From: an uncultured Christensenellaceae bacterium
GTDB taxonomy: Bacteria > Bacillota > Clostridia > Christensenellales > UBA3700
Assembly (NCBI GenBank): GCA_944380285.1
Contig: CALWGZ010000010.1
Coordinates: 1 to 64,000 of the forward strand
Direction of reading: 5' to 3'
DNA: 64,000 bases
Shown here in pieces: positions 1 through 6,768 of this stretch; positions within the stretch are counted from its first letter, which is position 1; each line of letters opens with the position of its first letter. The notes beneath the pieces are model-generated. The model did not search any database, had not been told where the DNA came from, and worked only from the letters and a program-made list of their open reading frames with translations. The translations under genes were made by a program, and so were the position numbers.

Positions 1-45
1 GCGGCGCAAATACGCACCGGTCTGTGCGGTCTTCAGCGGATCACA

Positions 46-372
46 ACTACCAATTTGATAAAATATATAAAAATAATTGACATCATCTCTTGACAAAACT
101 TAAAACTACGAAAAGAAAATCAACGCAGTCCGACTTCACCGCAAAATCATCGCAAGTCGCTCGCCCAATACTGCATGGTTCCGTTAATCTGATTGTTTCG
201 CAGCCGATATAAAATGCGGATGTGACTACCAATTTGATAGAAATATAAAAATGATTGACATCATCTCTTGACAAAACTTGCACGAAACTTAAAGCCTGAT
301 AAGAGGATAAGGGCAACTCACCCCAACTCCGCCGCCGGTCGCACCGGCACAAAACTTGCACGAAACTTAAAG
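46..372. repeat. Degenerate direct repeats upstream of the Fic gene
   Basis: The sequence shows a block at about 46-116 and again at about 225-294. Both contain ACCAATTTGATA, an AT-rich run, TTGACATCATCTCTTGACA and AAACTT. A third fragment (349-372) repeats the second copy's end, ACAAAACTTGCACGAAACTT. Each full copy carries two TTGACA hexamers, so the copies could be old duplicated promoter regions. No convincing gene is seen in 1-557: the two short open frames there are low-complexity, Arg/Thr/Ser/Pro-rich translations of the repeats and a GC-rich CGGC/CGTC tract (about 410-475). Confidence 0.6.
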
Positions 373-499
373 TCGCGAAAGGAGTACAAAAGCGGATCAG
401 CTCTACTTTGCCGCCGACCACGTCGGCCCGGTCGCTCCGGCACGACCACGTCGGCACCGGCTCGCACCGGCACGGCTTGGCAAATTTTCCCTTACGCTA

Positions 500-528
500 T
501 TGACATTGACCTTATTTTAGGCTATAAT
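500..528 (+). promoter_or_regulatory. Consensus sigma-A promoter of the Fic gene
   Basis: TTGACA (500-505) and TATAAT (523-528) are separated by exactly 17 bases. Both hexamers match the housekeeping consensus perfectly. The Fic start codon lies about 30 bases downstream, so the leader is short. Confidence 0.85.
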
Positions 529-557
529 TTAAGGGCAAAGATACAAGAGGTGACAAA

Positions 558-1604
558 ATGAGGGCTTTTAACTATTCCTGTCTCAAAGATGTCAAGTGGG
601 ATTCCGAGATCCTCGGTCTTGTTGCGGCGATCTGCAAAGAGGCGGGCAAGCAGGAAATGTGCTTGAAGCAATCTCCCGAGAAATTGGATAAATTGGTCGA
701 GATAGCCAAAGTGCAAAGCACCGAAGCGTCCAATGCGATAGAAGGCATCGTGACCACAAATACGCGCATCAGGCAGTTGGTTGAAGAAAAGACAACGCCG
801 AGAAACCGCGACGAGCAGGAGATCGCCGGCTATCGTGACGCGCTCAACATCATACATGATAGTTTCGACGCCATTCCGCTCACGCGCAACTATATATTGC
901 AATTGCACAAAGTGCTTTACTCTCATATGAGCAATCCGATGGCGGGCAAGACCAAGAACGTGCAGAATTATATAAGCGTCTCTTATCCGGACGGACACTC
1001 GGAGATATTGTTCACGCCGCTTGCGCCGTTTGAAACGCCCGAGGCGCTGGACAGGATATGCGAAGAATATGCAAGGGTGACGGGCAATGCGGAGGTTGAG
1101 CCGCTGATAGCCATTCCCGTATTTATCCACGATTTTCTTTGCATTCATCCGTTCAATGACGGCAACGGCAGGATGAGCAGGCTTCTTACGACATTGCTTT
1201 TGTATCAAAACGGTTTTTATGTGGGAAGATACATCTCTTTGGAGGCAAAGATAGCCAAGAATAAGGAGCTCTATTACGACGCGTTGCGCAGTTCGCAAAA
1301 CGGTTGGCATGAGGGCAAGGAAGACCCCGTTCCGTTCATCAAATATCTGCTGGGCACTATTCTTGCGGCATACAGGGATTTTGACGACCGCTTTGCGCTT
1401 GTCGAGCCCAAGCTGTCCGCGGAAGAGACGGTGAGGCGCGCAACATTGCAAAAGATAGGGCGCTTCAAAAAGCAGGACATTCGAGAGATGTGCCCTTCGC
1501 TCAGCATCAGTTCTGTCGAAGGCGCGCTCCGCAAATTGGTCGCGGCAGGCGAACTCAAAAGAGAGGGCGTGGGCAAGAGCATTCGTTATTATCGTCTCAA
1601 ATGA
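558..1604 (+). CDS. Fic family protein (AMPylase-like)
   Basis: Fic-domain enzymes usually transfer AMP from ATP onto hydroxyl side chains of target proteins. The catalytic motif HPFNDGNGR is intact at residues 197-205. Residues 58-63 (SNAIEG) match the (S/T)xxxE(G/N) inhibitory helix of class II Fic proteins, so this enzyme is probably auto-inhibited in cis. The N-terminal part is the usual helical Fic_N region and the C-terminal 60-70 residues look like a winged helix. At 348 residues it is a normal full-length solo Fic/DUF4172-type protein. It has its own strong promoter and is followed by a terminator, so it is monocistronic. No Phd/Doc-type antitoxin gene is adjacent, which fits self-inhibition. 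The target is unknown. Confidence 0.9.
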   Translation: MRAFNYSCLKDVKWDSEILGLVAAICKEAGKQEMCLKQSPEKLDKLVEIAKVQSTEASNAIEGIVTTNTRIRQLVEEKTTPRNRDEQEIAGYRDALNIIHDSFDAIPLTRNYILQLHKVLYSHMSNPMAGKTKNVQNYISVSYPDGHSEILFTPLAPFETPEALDRICEEYARVTGNAEVEPLIAIPVFIHDFLCIHPFNDGNGRMSRLLTTLLLYQNGFYVGRYISLEAKIAKNKELYYDALRSSQNGWHEGKEDPVPFIKYLLGTILAAYRDFDDRFALVEPKLSAEETVRRATLQKIGRFKKQDIREMCPSLSISSVEGALRKLVAAGELKREGVGKSIRYYRLK

Positions 1605-1672
1605 ATGACAAAATGTGAAAAGGGTTGAGTTTGCGCGATTGAGGCAAAGTTCGGTCGTGATTTGAGACAAAC

Positions 1673-1701
1673 AGCCGCCGCAGTGAATCGCGGCGGCTTT
1701 T
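1673..1701 (+). terminator. Rho-independent terminator after the Fic gene
   Basis: AGCCGCCGC (1673-1681) pairs with GCGGCGGCT (1690-1698) and is followed by TTTT. It lies between the convergent Fic and methyltransferase-like genes. Confidence 0.7.
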
Positions 1702-1745
1702 CATACGTCAAAAAATCAAAGTCGCAAAGGATCATTGCCGCAAGA

Positions 1746-2066
1746 TCATAGATCTTGCCCGCTCGGTTGCCAAAGGTATTTCCCGAGGTCGACGATGAAG
1801 TCTTCGCCCACTTCGACGCCTTCGCTTTCGAGCAGCCGCGCCTGGATCTCGGGGCCGCCGAACGCGAAAGCCGGCGCGAGTCTGCCTTCGCGGTTGACGA
1901 CGCGGTGGCAGGGGATGACGCCGGGGCGCGGATTGGCGTGCAATGCATATCCGACCGCGCGCGACGAGCGCGGCGCGCCGATCATACGCGCAATCTGTCC
2001 GTAGGTCGCGACCTTGCCGCGCGGGATGAGTTGCACCGCTTCATAGACATTTTCGAAAAAGCTCAT
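1746..2066 (-). CDS. MGMT-family DNA methyltransferase-like protein (single C-terminal domain)
   Basis: This is the DNA-binding/active-site domain of O6-alkylguanine-DNA alkyltransferases: the helix-turn-helix region GKVATYGQIARMIGAP is followed by the active-site motif PCHRVV. The cysteine is present, so the protein could be a true suicide methyltransferase rather than an alkyltransferase-like protein, in which the motif is usually PWHRV. At about 106 residues it lacks the N-terminal Ada/Ogt domain, as is common for the YbaZ/MGMT small family. I chose ATG at 2066 behind AGAGGTG; a GTG two codons upstream (2072) is possible. It has its own sigma-A promoter and runs toward the Fic gene. Confidence 0.88.
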   Translation of the reverse strand: MSFFENVYEAVQLIPRGKVATYGQIARMIGAPRSSRAVGYALHANPRPGVIPCHRVVNREGRLAPAFAFGGPEIQARLLESEGVEVGEDFIVDLGKYLWQPSGQDL

Positions 2067-2081
2067 ATTCACCTCTATGCA

Positions 2082-2110
2082 ATTGTATCACGCCGCGCCG
2101 ATCGTGTCAA
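2082..2110 (-). promoter_or_regulatory. Sigma-A promoter of the MGMT-like gene
   Basis: Read on the minus strand: TTGACA (2110-2105), 17 bases, TACAAT (2087-2082), ending about 15 bases before the start codon. Confidence 0.8.
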
Positions 2111-2225
2111 CGGACGCGCAAAACATGTCCGTTCGCGGGCGGCGCATATCTCGCGGAATTAATGCTCGAAAAGTCGATACATGTCCAATATTTTGAAAAG
2201 TTTGCTCAAACGGCGGCTTGTCGCT

Positions 2226-2253
2226 TTGAATGCGCGGCAAGAGATGATATAAT
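2226..2253 (+). promoter_or_regulatory. Housekeeping promoter upstream of the ECF sigma gene
   Basis: TTGAAT (2226-2231), 16 bases, TATAAT (2248-2253). It lies about 30 bp upstream of the shared ECF-type motif, so the sigma gene may have two start points: a basal one and an autoregulated one. Confidence 0.6.
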
Positions 2254-2281
2254 GAGATAAAACGAAATTTTTTGCGCCGTT

Positions 2282-2311
2282 CAATAAAACGGCACGCAAG
2301 GTTGTTTAATA
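2282..2311 (+). promoter_or_regulatory. Candidate ECF promoter, copy 1 (CAATAAA, 14 bases, TGTTTAATA)
   Basis: CAATAAA (2282-2288) and TGTTTAATA (2303-2311) recur with identical 14-base spacing at 6555-6584 and 14761-14790. An A/T-rich stretch resembling an UP element (AAATTTTTT) lies just upstream. The downstream gene encodes an ECF sigma factor, and such factors commonly recognise their own promoter. The assignment is inference; the three-fold identity is direct observation. Confidence 0.65.
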
Positions 2312-2328
2312 GGCAAAAGGGAATCACT

Positions 2329-2859
2329 TTGGACAAAAGACGGTTGGATGAGCTTATGTGTTCGGTCGCGCGCGGAGACAACGCCGCGTTCGCCGAGTTG
2401 TACGAACAGACGAGGAAAGGCATTTTCGCGTTTGTGTTCGGCTATTGCAAGCGCTATCACGAGGCGGAGGACTTGACGCAGACCGTCTATCTCAAAGTCA
2501 AGGCGAACGCCGGGCAATACCGTCCGGGGACGGACGCGAGGGCGTGGCTCTTCCAGGTTGCGAAGAACGCGGCGCTCAACCACTTGCGCAAGAGCGATCG
2601 AGAGAAGGCGGTCGGCGGAGGCGAGGAGCTGTCGCGGATACGCGACGACGGTTACGAGCATACGGGCGGAGCGGTGTTTGACGCGATGAACGCGTGCCTT
2701 GACGGGACGGAGCGGCAGATAGTGATATTGCATGTGCTGTGGGGCTACAAGCATCGCGAGATCGCAAACCTTGTCGATCAGCCGCTCGGCACGGTGACGT
2801 GGAAGTACAACAATGCGCTCAAAAAGTTGCGCAAATATATGAAGGAGGATGACCGATGA
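2329..2859 (+). CDS. ECF-type RNA polymerase sigma factor (sigma-70 family)
   Basis: This is a two-domain sigma-70 factor. Region 2 includes FAELYEQTRKGIFAFVFGY, then the DLTQTVYLKV core-binding and -10 helix and ARAWLFQVAKNAALNHLRK. Region 4 includes LDGTERQIVILHVLWGY, then a helix-turn-helix with GTVTWKYNNALKKLRK. From the TTG at 2329 it is 176 residues, usual for ECF factors. That start sits about 18 bases after the putative -10 box and has AAAAGGG in front. An earlier TTG at 2272 would lie upstream of the candidate ECF promoter, and ATG 2356 is also possible. Its stop overlaps the start of the RsgI-like gene (ATGA), a translationally coupled sigma/anti-sigma arrangement. Confidence 0.9.
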   Translation: MDKRRLDELMCSVARGDNAAFAELYEQTRKGIFAFVFGYCKRYHEAEDLTQTVYLKVKANAGQYRPGTDARAWLFQVAKNAALNHLRKSDREKAVGGGEELSRIRDDGYEHTGGAVFDAMNACLDGTERQIVILHVLWGYKHREIANLVDQPLGTVTWKYNNALKKLRKYMKEDDR

Positions 2860-4328
2860 ACGACAAAGATCTCAAAAGACGGCTCGAAGACGAGCTCGAA
2901 AGCATTGCGCCCAAGATGAGTCAAAGGGTCGCGAATGCGCCCATCGGCACGTCTTCCGAGGGCGGCGCAAAGCGGGCTCGCGCGCCGCGGCGCAAGGTAC
3001 GGTTCACGGTCGCGGTCTCGGCGATCGCCGCCGTGCTTGTGATCGCGATCGTGCTTGCGGTCGTGGTGCCGCCGCTGTTCAAGACCGTTCCCGAGCAGGG
3101 CGAAGGCGGCTATTTGTTGATGAATATCAACCCGGACGTGGAAATTTTGTTTGACGAAGACGGCAAGGTGACGTCCGTCAAGTCGGGCAACGCCGACGCC
3201 GACGTGTTGCTTGCGGACGAGAGTTTTCGCTCGTCGCTTGTCGGCGAGAGTGTGGATACGGCAGCGGCTGCGGTCGCCGAGAGGGCGCTTGAAATGGGCT
3301 ATATCGACGGCAACGCAACGTCGCCGGACGCGGTCGGCTTGACCGTTGTCGGCGGAGACGGAGTCGCGAAGATAGGCGCGGCGGTACGCGCGGCGTTTGT
3401 CGATGCGGGCGCGGCGTGCGTGGTCGTCGCCAAGACAGCGGACAAGGCGTGGCTTGCCGAGCGTTTCGACGTCGCCGAGGGCGAGCTGAAAGACATGCTC
3501 GCCGAGGTCGAGAAGGGTGCCGACGCCTTCTTTGAGCGCACCGCGCAAGACATTGCGGACGTGTCCGATCTGACGCGTGAATACGTCGCGTCGGTCGCGG
3601 AATATCTCAAAGATTCTTTGCGCACGGCGGCTGCCGAGGCGCGCGCCGCACAGGCGATGTTTGCCGAGTTGGAGACGGTCAACGAGGAGATCGCGTCGCT
3701 CGCGGACGACATGCGTCTGGATTGGATAGGGCTTATGACGGCGTCGAACATATGGGATGTCGAGGACTATCTTGCCGCTCATCCCGACTATCTGATGTCG
3801 GCGGAATTGAGCGCGGCGGTCGAGAGGGCGCGTGTGCTTCTCAACGATCTCGCAAATTACGGCTGCGAGCCTCAAAGTTCGCGCGAAGCGTGGGCGCTCG
3901 GCGAGGCGATAGGCGTGTTTGTCGACCTGTGCGACAAGTACGGCGACGACGTCTTGGACATGATCGACGACGTTCGAGATGACGTTTCGGCGGTGCTGAC
4001 CGAGGTGGGCGAGCTCTATCAAAGCGCAAAAGAGGCGGTGCTCGCGGCGCTCGGCGACATTGCGGACGGGCTGCCCGGTATGTTGAGCGAGTTCGAGGCG
4101 GCGCTCGGCGACATCACGGACTTCGCGGCGGCGGCGATAGATTCGGCGGACGACTTCATCGCCGAGAGCAGGCGTTTGGCGGACGCGGCGGCGGACAAGA
4201 TGGCGAGCTTGGGCGAGGCGATGAGCGTCTCGCGCGACAAGCTGACCGCGGAGCAATATGCGGACGTCGAACGCGCGCTGATCGAGGAATACGGCTCGCT
4301 TGAAGCGTGGTGGGCGAGTTTGAGCTGA
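2856..4328 (+). CDS. RsgI-like membrane anti-sigma factor
   Basis: Residues 1-48 are cytosolic and charged (predicted sigma-binding part). Residues 50-74 form one transmembrane helix. Residues 86-97 (YLLMNINPDVEI) start the extracytoplasmic domain typical of RsgI-family anti-sigma factors, with the xxxINPxVxI signature. The remaining ~350 residues are rich in Ala, Glu and Asp and look long-helical or coiled-coil, ending in a C-terminal YGSLEAWW segment. Clostridial RsgI proteins often end in a polysaccharide-sensing domain; none is recognisable here, so the sensed signal is unknown. Overlap with the upstream sigma gene supports a regulatory pair. A second protein with the same domain is encoded at 14815-16335. 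Confidence 0.78.
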   Translation: MNDKDLKRRLEDELESIAPKMSQRVANAPIGTSSEGGAKRARAPRRKVRFTVAVSAIAAVLVIAIVLAVVVPPLFKTVPEQGEGGYLLMNINPDVEILFDEDGKVTSVKSGNADADVLLADESFRSSLVGESVDTAAAAVAERALEMGYIDGNATSPDAVGLTVVGGDGVAKIGAAVRAAFVDAGAACVVVAKTADKAWLAERFDVAEGELKDMLAEVEKGADAFFERTAQDIADVSDLTREYVASVAEYLKDSLRTAAAEARAAQAMFAELETVNEEIASLADDMRLDWIGLMTASNIWDVEDYLAAHPDYLMSAELSAAVERARVLLNDLANYGCEPQSSREAWALGEAIGVFVDLCDKYGDDVLDMIDDVRDDVSAVLTEVGELYQSAKEAVLAALGDIADGLPGMLSEFEAALGDITDFAAAAIDSADDFIAESRRLADAAADKMASLGEAMSVSRDKLTAEQYADVERALIEEYGSLEAWWASLS

Positions 4329-4579
4329 CGCCGCAACGCTCGCATATCGATTGCCTTGCAAATTCGGCAATCGGCACAAAGTCGGCGCGGCGCACACCCT
4401 CGCGCAGGCGAGTGTCAAAGATAATAGTGCAAGATTCCAGATATTTGAAATGATACGCGCGCTGCGTTCGTTTGATTCGCGCGAGTGTAAAAGTCAAAAG
4501 CAAAATATCTCCGATACCCGAAATAATGGACGCGGCGCATACTCTCGTTGCATGAGGGTGAGAAACAAGGTCAAAAATC

Positions 4580-4614
4580 AAAAGATCCCTTCCAAGGCGA
4601 GGGGATCTTTTTTT
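4580..4614 (+). terminator. Rho-independent terminator before the AbiE operon
   Basis: AAAGATCCC (4581-4589) pairs with GGGATCTTT (4602-4610), followed by a run of T. It ends the sigma/anti-sigma transcript. The 240 bases between 4329 and 4579 show no gene. Confidence 0.8.
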
Positions 4615-4636
4615 GCGCCGAAGTCACAAAAAACAG

Positions 4637-4684
4637 TTGATTTCCTCCACTAACTGCTGTAAAATAGTAGTTGCCGGAGGAAAT
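4637..4684 (+). promoter_or_regulatory. AbiE promoter with overlapping inverted-repeat operator
   Basis: The -35 TTGATT (4637-4642) and -10 TAAAAT (4660-4665) are 17 bases apart. The same stretch is an inverted repeat: ATTTCCTCC (4640-4648) pairs with GGAGGAAAT (4676-4684), and inside it AACTGCT pairs with AGTAGTT (one G-T). AbiEi antitoxins of this family are known to repress their own promoter by binding inverted repeats. The right arm also contains the ribosome binding site, so the hairpin could additionally block translation. Confidence 0.7.
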
Positions 4685-5281
4685 ATGATAAAGACGACGA
4701 AGATGTTGTTGGAAGAATACGCCGAGTATGGCAATCCGTACGGGAAGATCGGACGGCTTGTCAAGTCGGGACAATTGACGCCTATAATACGAGGATTGTA
4801 TGAGACGGAAGCGGCTGTGCCGGGACAATATTTGGCGGGGAGCATATGCGGTCCGTCCTATTTGTCGTTCGAGTTTGCGTTGGCATATCACGGGTTGATA
4901 CCGGAGGCGGTTTACGTTTACACGTCGGCGACGTACGGCAAGAACAAGGTCAAGACATACCGCACTCGATACGGCACGTTTGTGTTTCGCGACGTGCCAA
5001 AGGCGGCATATCCTTACGGGGTCGAGCTGATCAGAGAGAACGGCTATGCCTTTTCGATCGCGAGCGCGGAAAAAGCATTGTGTGACAAGGTCTACGCTTT
5101 GCCGCCGCTCAGGACGCAGGCGGCGATAAGGGAGTTGCTTTTTGACGATTTGAGGCTGGATGCAGACGGCTTTGCGGCGCTTGATGTCGAAGGCATTGCG
5201 TTTTTGTCGACAAAATATCACAGCATAAATGTCGAACTGTTGGCAAAGTTTATGAGGAGAAGAGATGAAAAGGATTTTTGA
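4685..5281 (+). CDS. abiEi: AbiEi-type antitoxin of a type IV toxin-antitoxin system
   Basis: The 198-residue protein starts at ATG 4685, directly behind GGAGG. An earlier in-frame start at 4613 would lie upstream of the promoter and is rejected. It begins with a winged-helix region (TTKMLLEEYAEYGNPYGKIG, then LVKSGQLTPIIRGLYET), the AbiEi_4-type DNA-binding domain, then the SIASAEKALCDKVYALPP segment typical of AbiEi proteins encoded next to AbiEii nucleotidyltransferases. In the family the antitoxin represses the operon and counteracts the toxin without stable binding (type IV). The last codons overlap the toxin gene by 17 bases, so the two are translationally coupled. Abortive-infection or plasmid-maintenance roles are known for the family; its role here is inferred. 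Confidence 0.87.
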   Translation: MIKTTKMLLEEYAEYGNPYGKIGRLVKSGQLTPIIRGLYETEAAVPGQYLAGSICGPSYLSFEFALAYHGLIPEAVYVYTSATYGKNKVKTYRTRYGTFVFRDVPKAAYPYGVELIRENGYAFSIASAEKALCDKVYALPPLRTQAAIRELLFDDLRLDADGFAALDVEGIAFLSTKYHSINVELLAKFMRRRDEKDF

Positions 5282-6131
5282 CGAAATGATTGCGGAATAT
5301 GGGGCGGTCGACCTCAACGATCGCAAGAATGCGGTCAAAGAGGTGATGCAGGAGATCGTGCTGTGCGGCTTGTCACGCGCTGGATTTTTCGAGCGTGCGG
5401 CGTTTTACGGCGGCACGGCATTGAGGATATTTTATGGGCTCGATCGGTTTTCGGAAGATCTCGACTTTTCGTTGCGCGAGCCCGATCAAAGTTTTGACAT
5501 GGAGACCTATTTCCCCGTTTTGAGGCGCGAGGTCGAAGCGGCAGGTCTCGATGTCACGATCGAGAGCAAGCAAAAGTCAGCCGCATCCGGCATCAAGACT
5601 GCCTATTTGAGGGGTAACTTCAAAGAGCATATATTGATGTTCTATCCCGGCGACGGTTTGGCGATGGGGATGGATCCGCGCGAAGTGGTCAAGATTAAGC
5701 TCGAGACGGATGTCGATCCGCCGCTCGGCGCGAAGTTTGAGACTCGCTATCGGTTGTTGCCGTCGCCGTACGAAATAAGTCTTTATGACATGCCGTCGTT
5801 GTTTGCAGGCAAGATAGACGCGGTTTTGAGGCGAGCGTGGAAGAGCAGGATCAAGGGCAGGGATCTGTATGATTACATCTTCTATTTGCAGAGGGGTGCG
5901 GCGGTCAACATAGAACATTTGCGCGCGAGGCTTCAAAAGAGCGGATACATTCAAAAGGGGGAGAGGTTTGATTTGGCGACGCTCAAAGAGATGTTGAACG
6001 CGCGTTTTGATGCGATAGATTACGATGAGGCGAAGAGGGACGTTTTGCCATTTGTGCGCGATGCTGTGCCGCTCGGCGTGTGGAGCGCGGAGTTTTTCAA
6101 GGCGATCACACATGGGCTGACATCTGCATAA
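5265..6131 (+). CDS. abiEii: AbiEii/AbiGii-type nucleotidyltransferase toxin
   Basis: The nucleotidyltransferase signature is complete: GGTALR at residues 49-54, followed by RFSEDLDF at 61-68, with the two acidic metal ligands. Length 288 is typical. Family toxins use NTPs and block growth, reported in some members by modifying tRNA. It starts inside the antitoxin gene. A GC-rich hairpin (CCGCCGCG with GCGCGGCGG) follows the stop at about 6137-6160 but lacks a clean T run. The intact motifs indicate an active toxin and make this a working-looking two-gene system. Confidence 0.92.
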   Translation: MKRIFDEMIAEYGAVDLNDRKNAVKEVMQEIVLCGLSRAGFFERAAFYGGTALRIFYGLDRFSEDLDFSLREPDQSFDMETYFPVLRREVEAAGLDVTIESKQKSAASGIKTAYLRGNFKEHILMFYPGDGLAMGMDPREVVKIKLETDVDPPLGAKFETRYRLLPSPYEISLYDMPSLFAGKIDAVLRRAWKSRIKGRDLYDYIFYLQRGAAVNIEHLRARLQKSGYIQKGERFDLATLKEMLNARFDAIDYDEAKRDVLPFVRDAVPLGVWSAEFFKAITHGLTSA

Positions 6132-6459
6132 ACCAAACCGCCGCGTTTTGGCGCGGCGGCAGGCAGGAGATGAACAATGAACAAATACCAAAGAGCAGCG
6201 CTCTCGAAGTCAAAGGAGGCGGACGGCGTTTCGCAAGAAGGAGCAAAACAAAAAAATCTCTTTCTTTGCCGTCCGCATCTTCAATCTAACACGTTCAAAC
6301 GACTTTGTCAAGGGGCAGATCTCAAAAATTTTTTCGATGCGACACTTTTGGTACAAAGTCGCAAATTTTTCAAAATTTTTCGAAAATCGTTGCAAAATAT
6401 GACGCACGTTGTCGCATTCAAAGCGGGAAGATAAAGAAAAAGCAAGAGGAGGCAACGAG
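6132..6459 (+). other. Structured intergenic region before a small peptide gene
   Basis: I see no confident gene here. An 85-codon open frame from 6177 has no recognisable features. The stretch holds an inverted repeat GCGGACGGC (6219-6227) with GCCGTCCGC (6268-6276) and another TGCGAC (6338-6343) with GTCGCA (6358-6363). Around them is AT-rich DNA with repeated AAATTTTTC-type words. It could be the 5' untranslated leader of the 20-residue peptide at 6460. Confidence 0.4.
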
Positions 6460-6522
6460 ATGTCTTTGATAGTGGTGATATTGGCATTTTTGGCGGGCTT
6501 TGCAAGCAAGCTCAAGCGGTGA
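6460..6522 (+). CDS. Possible 20-residue hydrophobic membrane peptide
   Basis: An ATG at 6460 behind AGAGGAGG encodes a 20-residue peptide: a start Met-Ser, one hydrophobic helix (LIVVILAFLAGFA) and a basic tail SKLKR. The size, single helix and positive tail resemble type I toxin peptides and other small membrane proteins, but no family is recognised. The upstream leader is rich in hairpins, as in type I toxin mRNAs. The strong ribosome site is the main argument that it is real. It ends 33 bases before the second CAATAAA/TGTTTAATA motif. Confidence 0.4.
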   Translation: MSLIVVILAFLAGFASKLKR

Positions 6523-6554
6523 CGTCCGATAAAAAATATTTTTTCGACCTTCGC

Positions 6555-6584
6555 CAATAAAGCGGCGGTGAGGAGTGTTTAATA
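6555..6584 (+). promoter_or_regulatory. Candidate ECF promoter, copy 2
   Basis: CAATAAA (6555-6561), 14 bases, TGTTTAATA (6576-6584). It is identical in both half-sites and spacing to the copies before the ECF sigma gene and the RsgI-domain lipoprotein. An A/T tract (AAAAAATATTTTTT) lies upstream, as in the other copies. Confidence 0.6.
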
Positions 6585-6589
6585 TGCGA

Positions 6590-6672
6590 AAGAAGATGAC
6601 ACTCTTTCCGAAACCTAATTCCCCAAATCTACAATACGGAGCGGACGGCGATGCCGGCCGTTCCGTATTTTT
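6590..6672 (+). ncRNA. Short promoter-to-terminator transcript, possible small RNA
   Basis: About 80 bases lie between the candidate ECF promoter (ending 6584) and a strong terminator: AATACGGA (6633-6640) pairs with TCCGTATT (6662-6669), the stem continues inward through GCGG/CCGT and CGG/CCG, and TTTTT follows. An open frame from ATG 6596 runs 32 codons through the terminator stem and has no ribosome site, so I favour a small RNA over a peptide. A function as a regulatory RNA of the ECF regulon is inference. Confidence 0.4.
6633..6672 (+). terminator. Strong Rho-independent terminator
   Basis: Left arm 6633-6648 and right arm 6654-6669 pair almost continuously around a five-base loop, with one mismatch and one G-T pair; five T residues follow. 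Confidence 0.85.
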
Positions 6673-6693
6673 GCGCCCGATTTGTCGATAGCG

Positions 6694-6722
6694 TTGCGCG
6701 CCGCGCGGTTTTGAGTTATAAT
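6694..6722 (+). promoter_or_regulatory. Sigma-A promoter of the GH95 gene
   Basis: TTGCGC (6694-6699), 17 bases, TATAAT (6717-6722), with GAGT directly before the -10 box, a context repeated at other promoters in this window (48864). Confidence 0.7.
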
Positions 6723-6768
6723 CGAATTGGCGGCGAGCGCACGAATGCGCGTTGCCGCGGAGGACGAT

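Noticed and set aside
268..561. 97-codon open frame upstream of the Fic gene
   Set aside because: It lies across repeats and the consensus promoter and is Arg/Thr/Ser-rich without features.
2778..4418. 546-codon open frame on the minus strand
   Set aside because: Antisense to the RsgI-like anti-sigma gene, which has a coupled start and the INPxV domain.
6177..6434. 85-codon open frame after the AbiE operon
   Set aside because: It crosses inverted repeats and AT-rich words, has no domain, and the ribosome site in front serves another short frame equally well.
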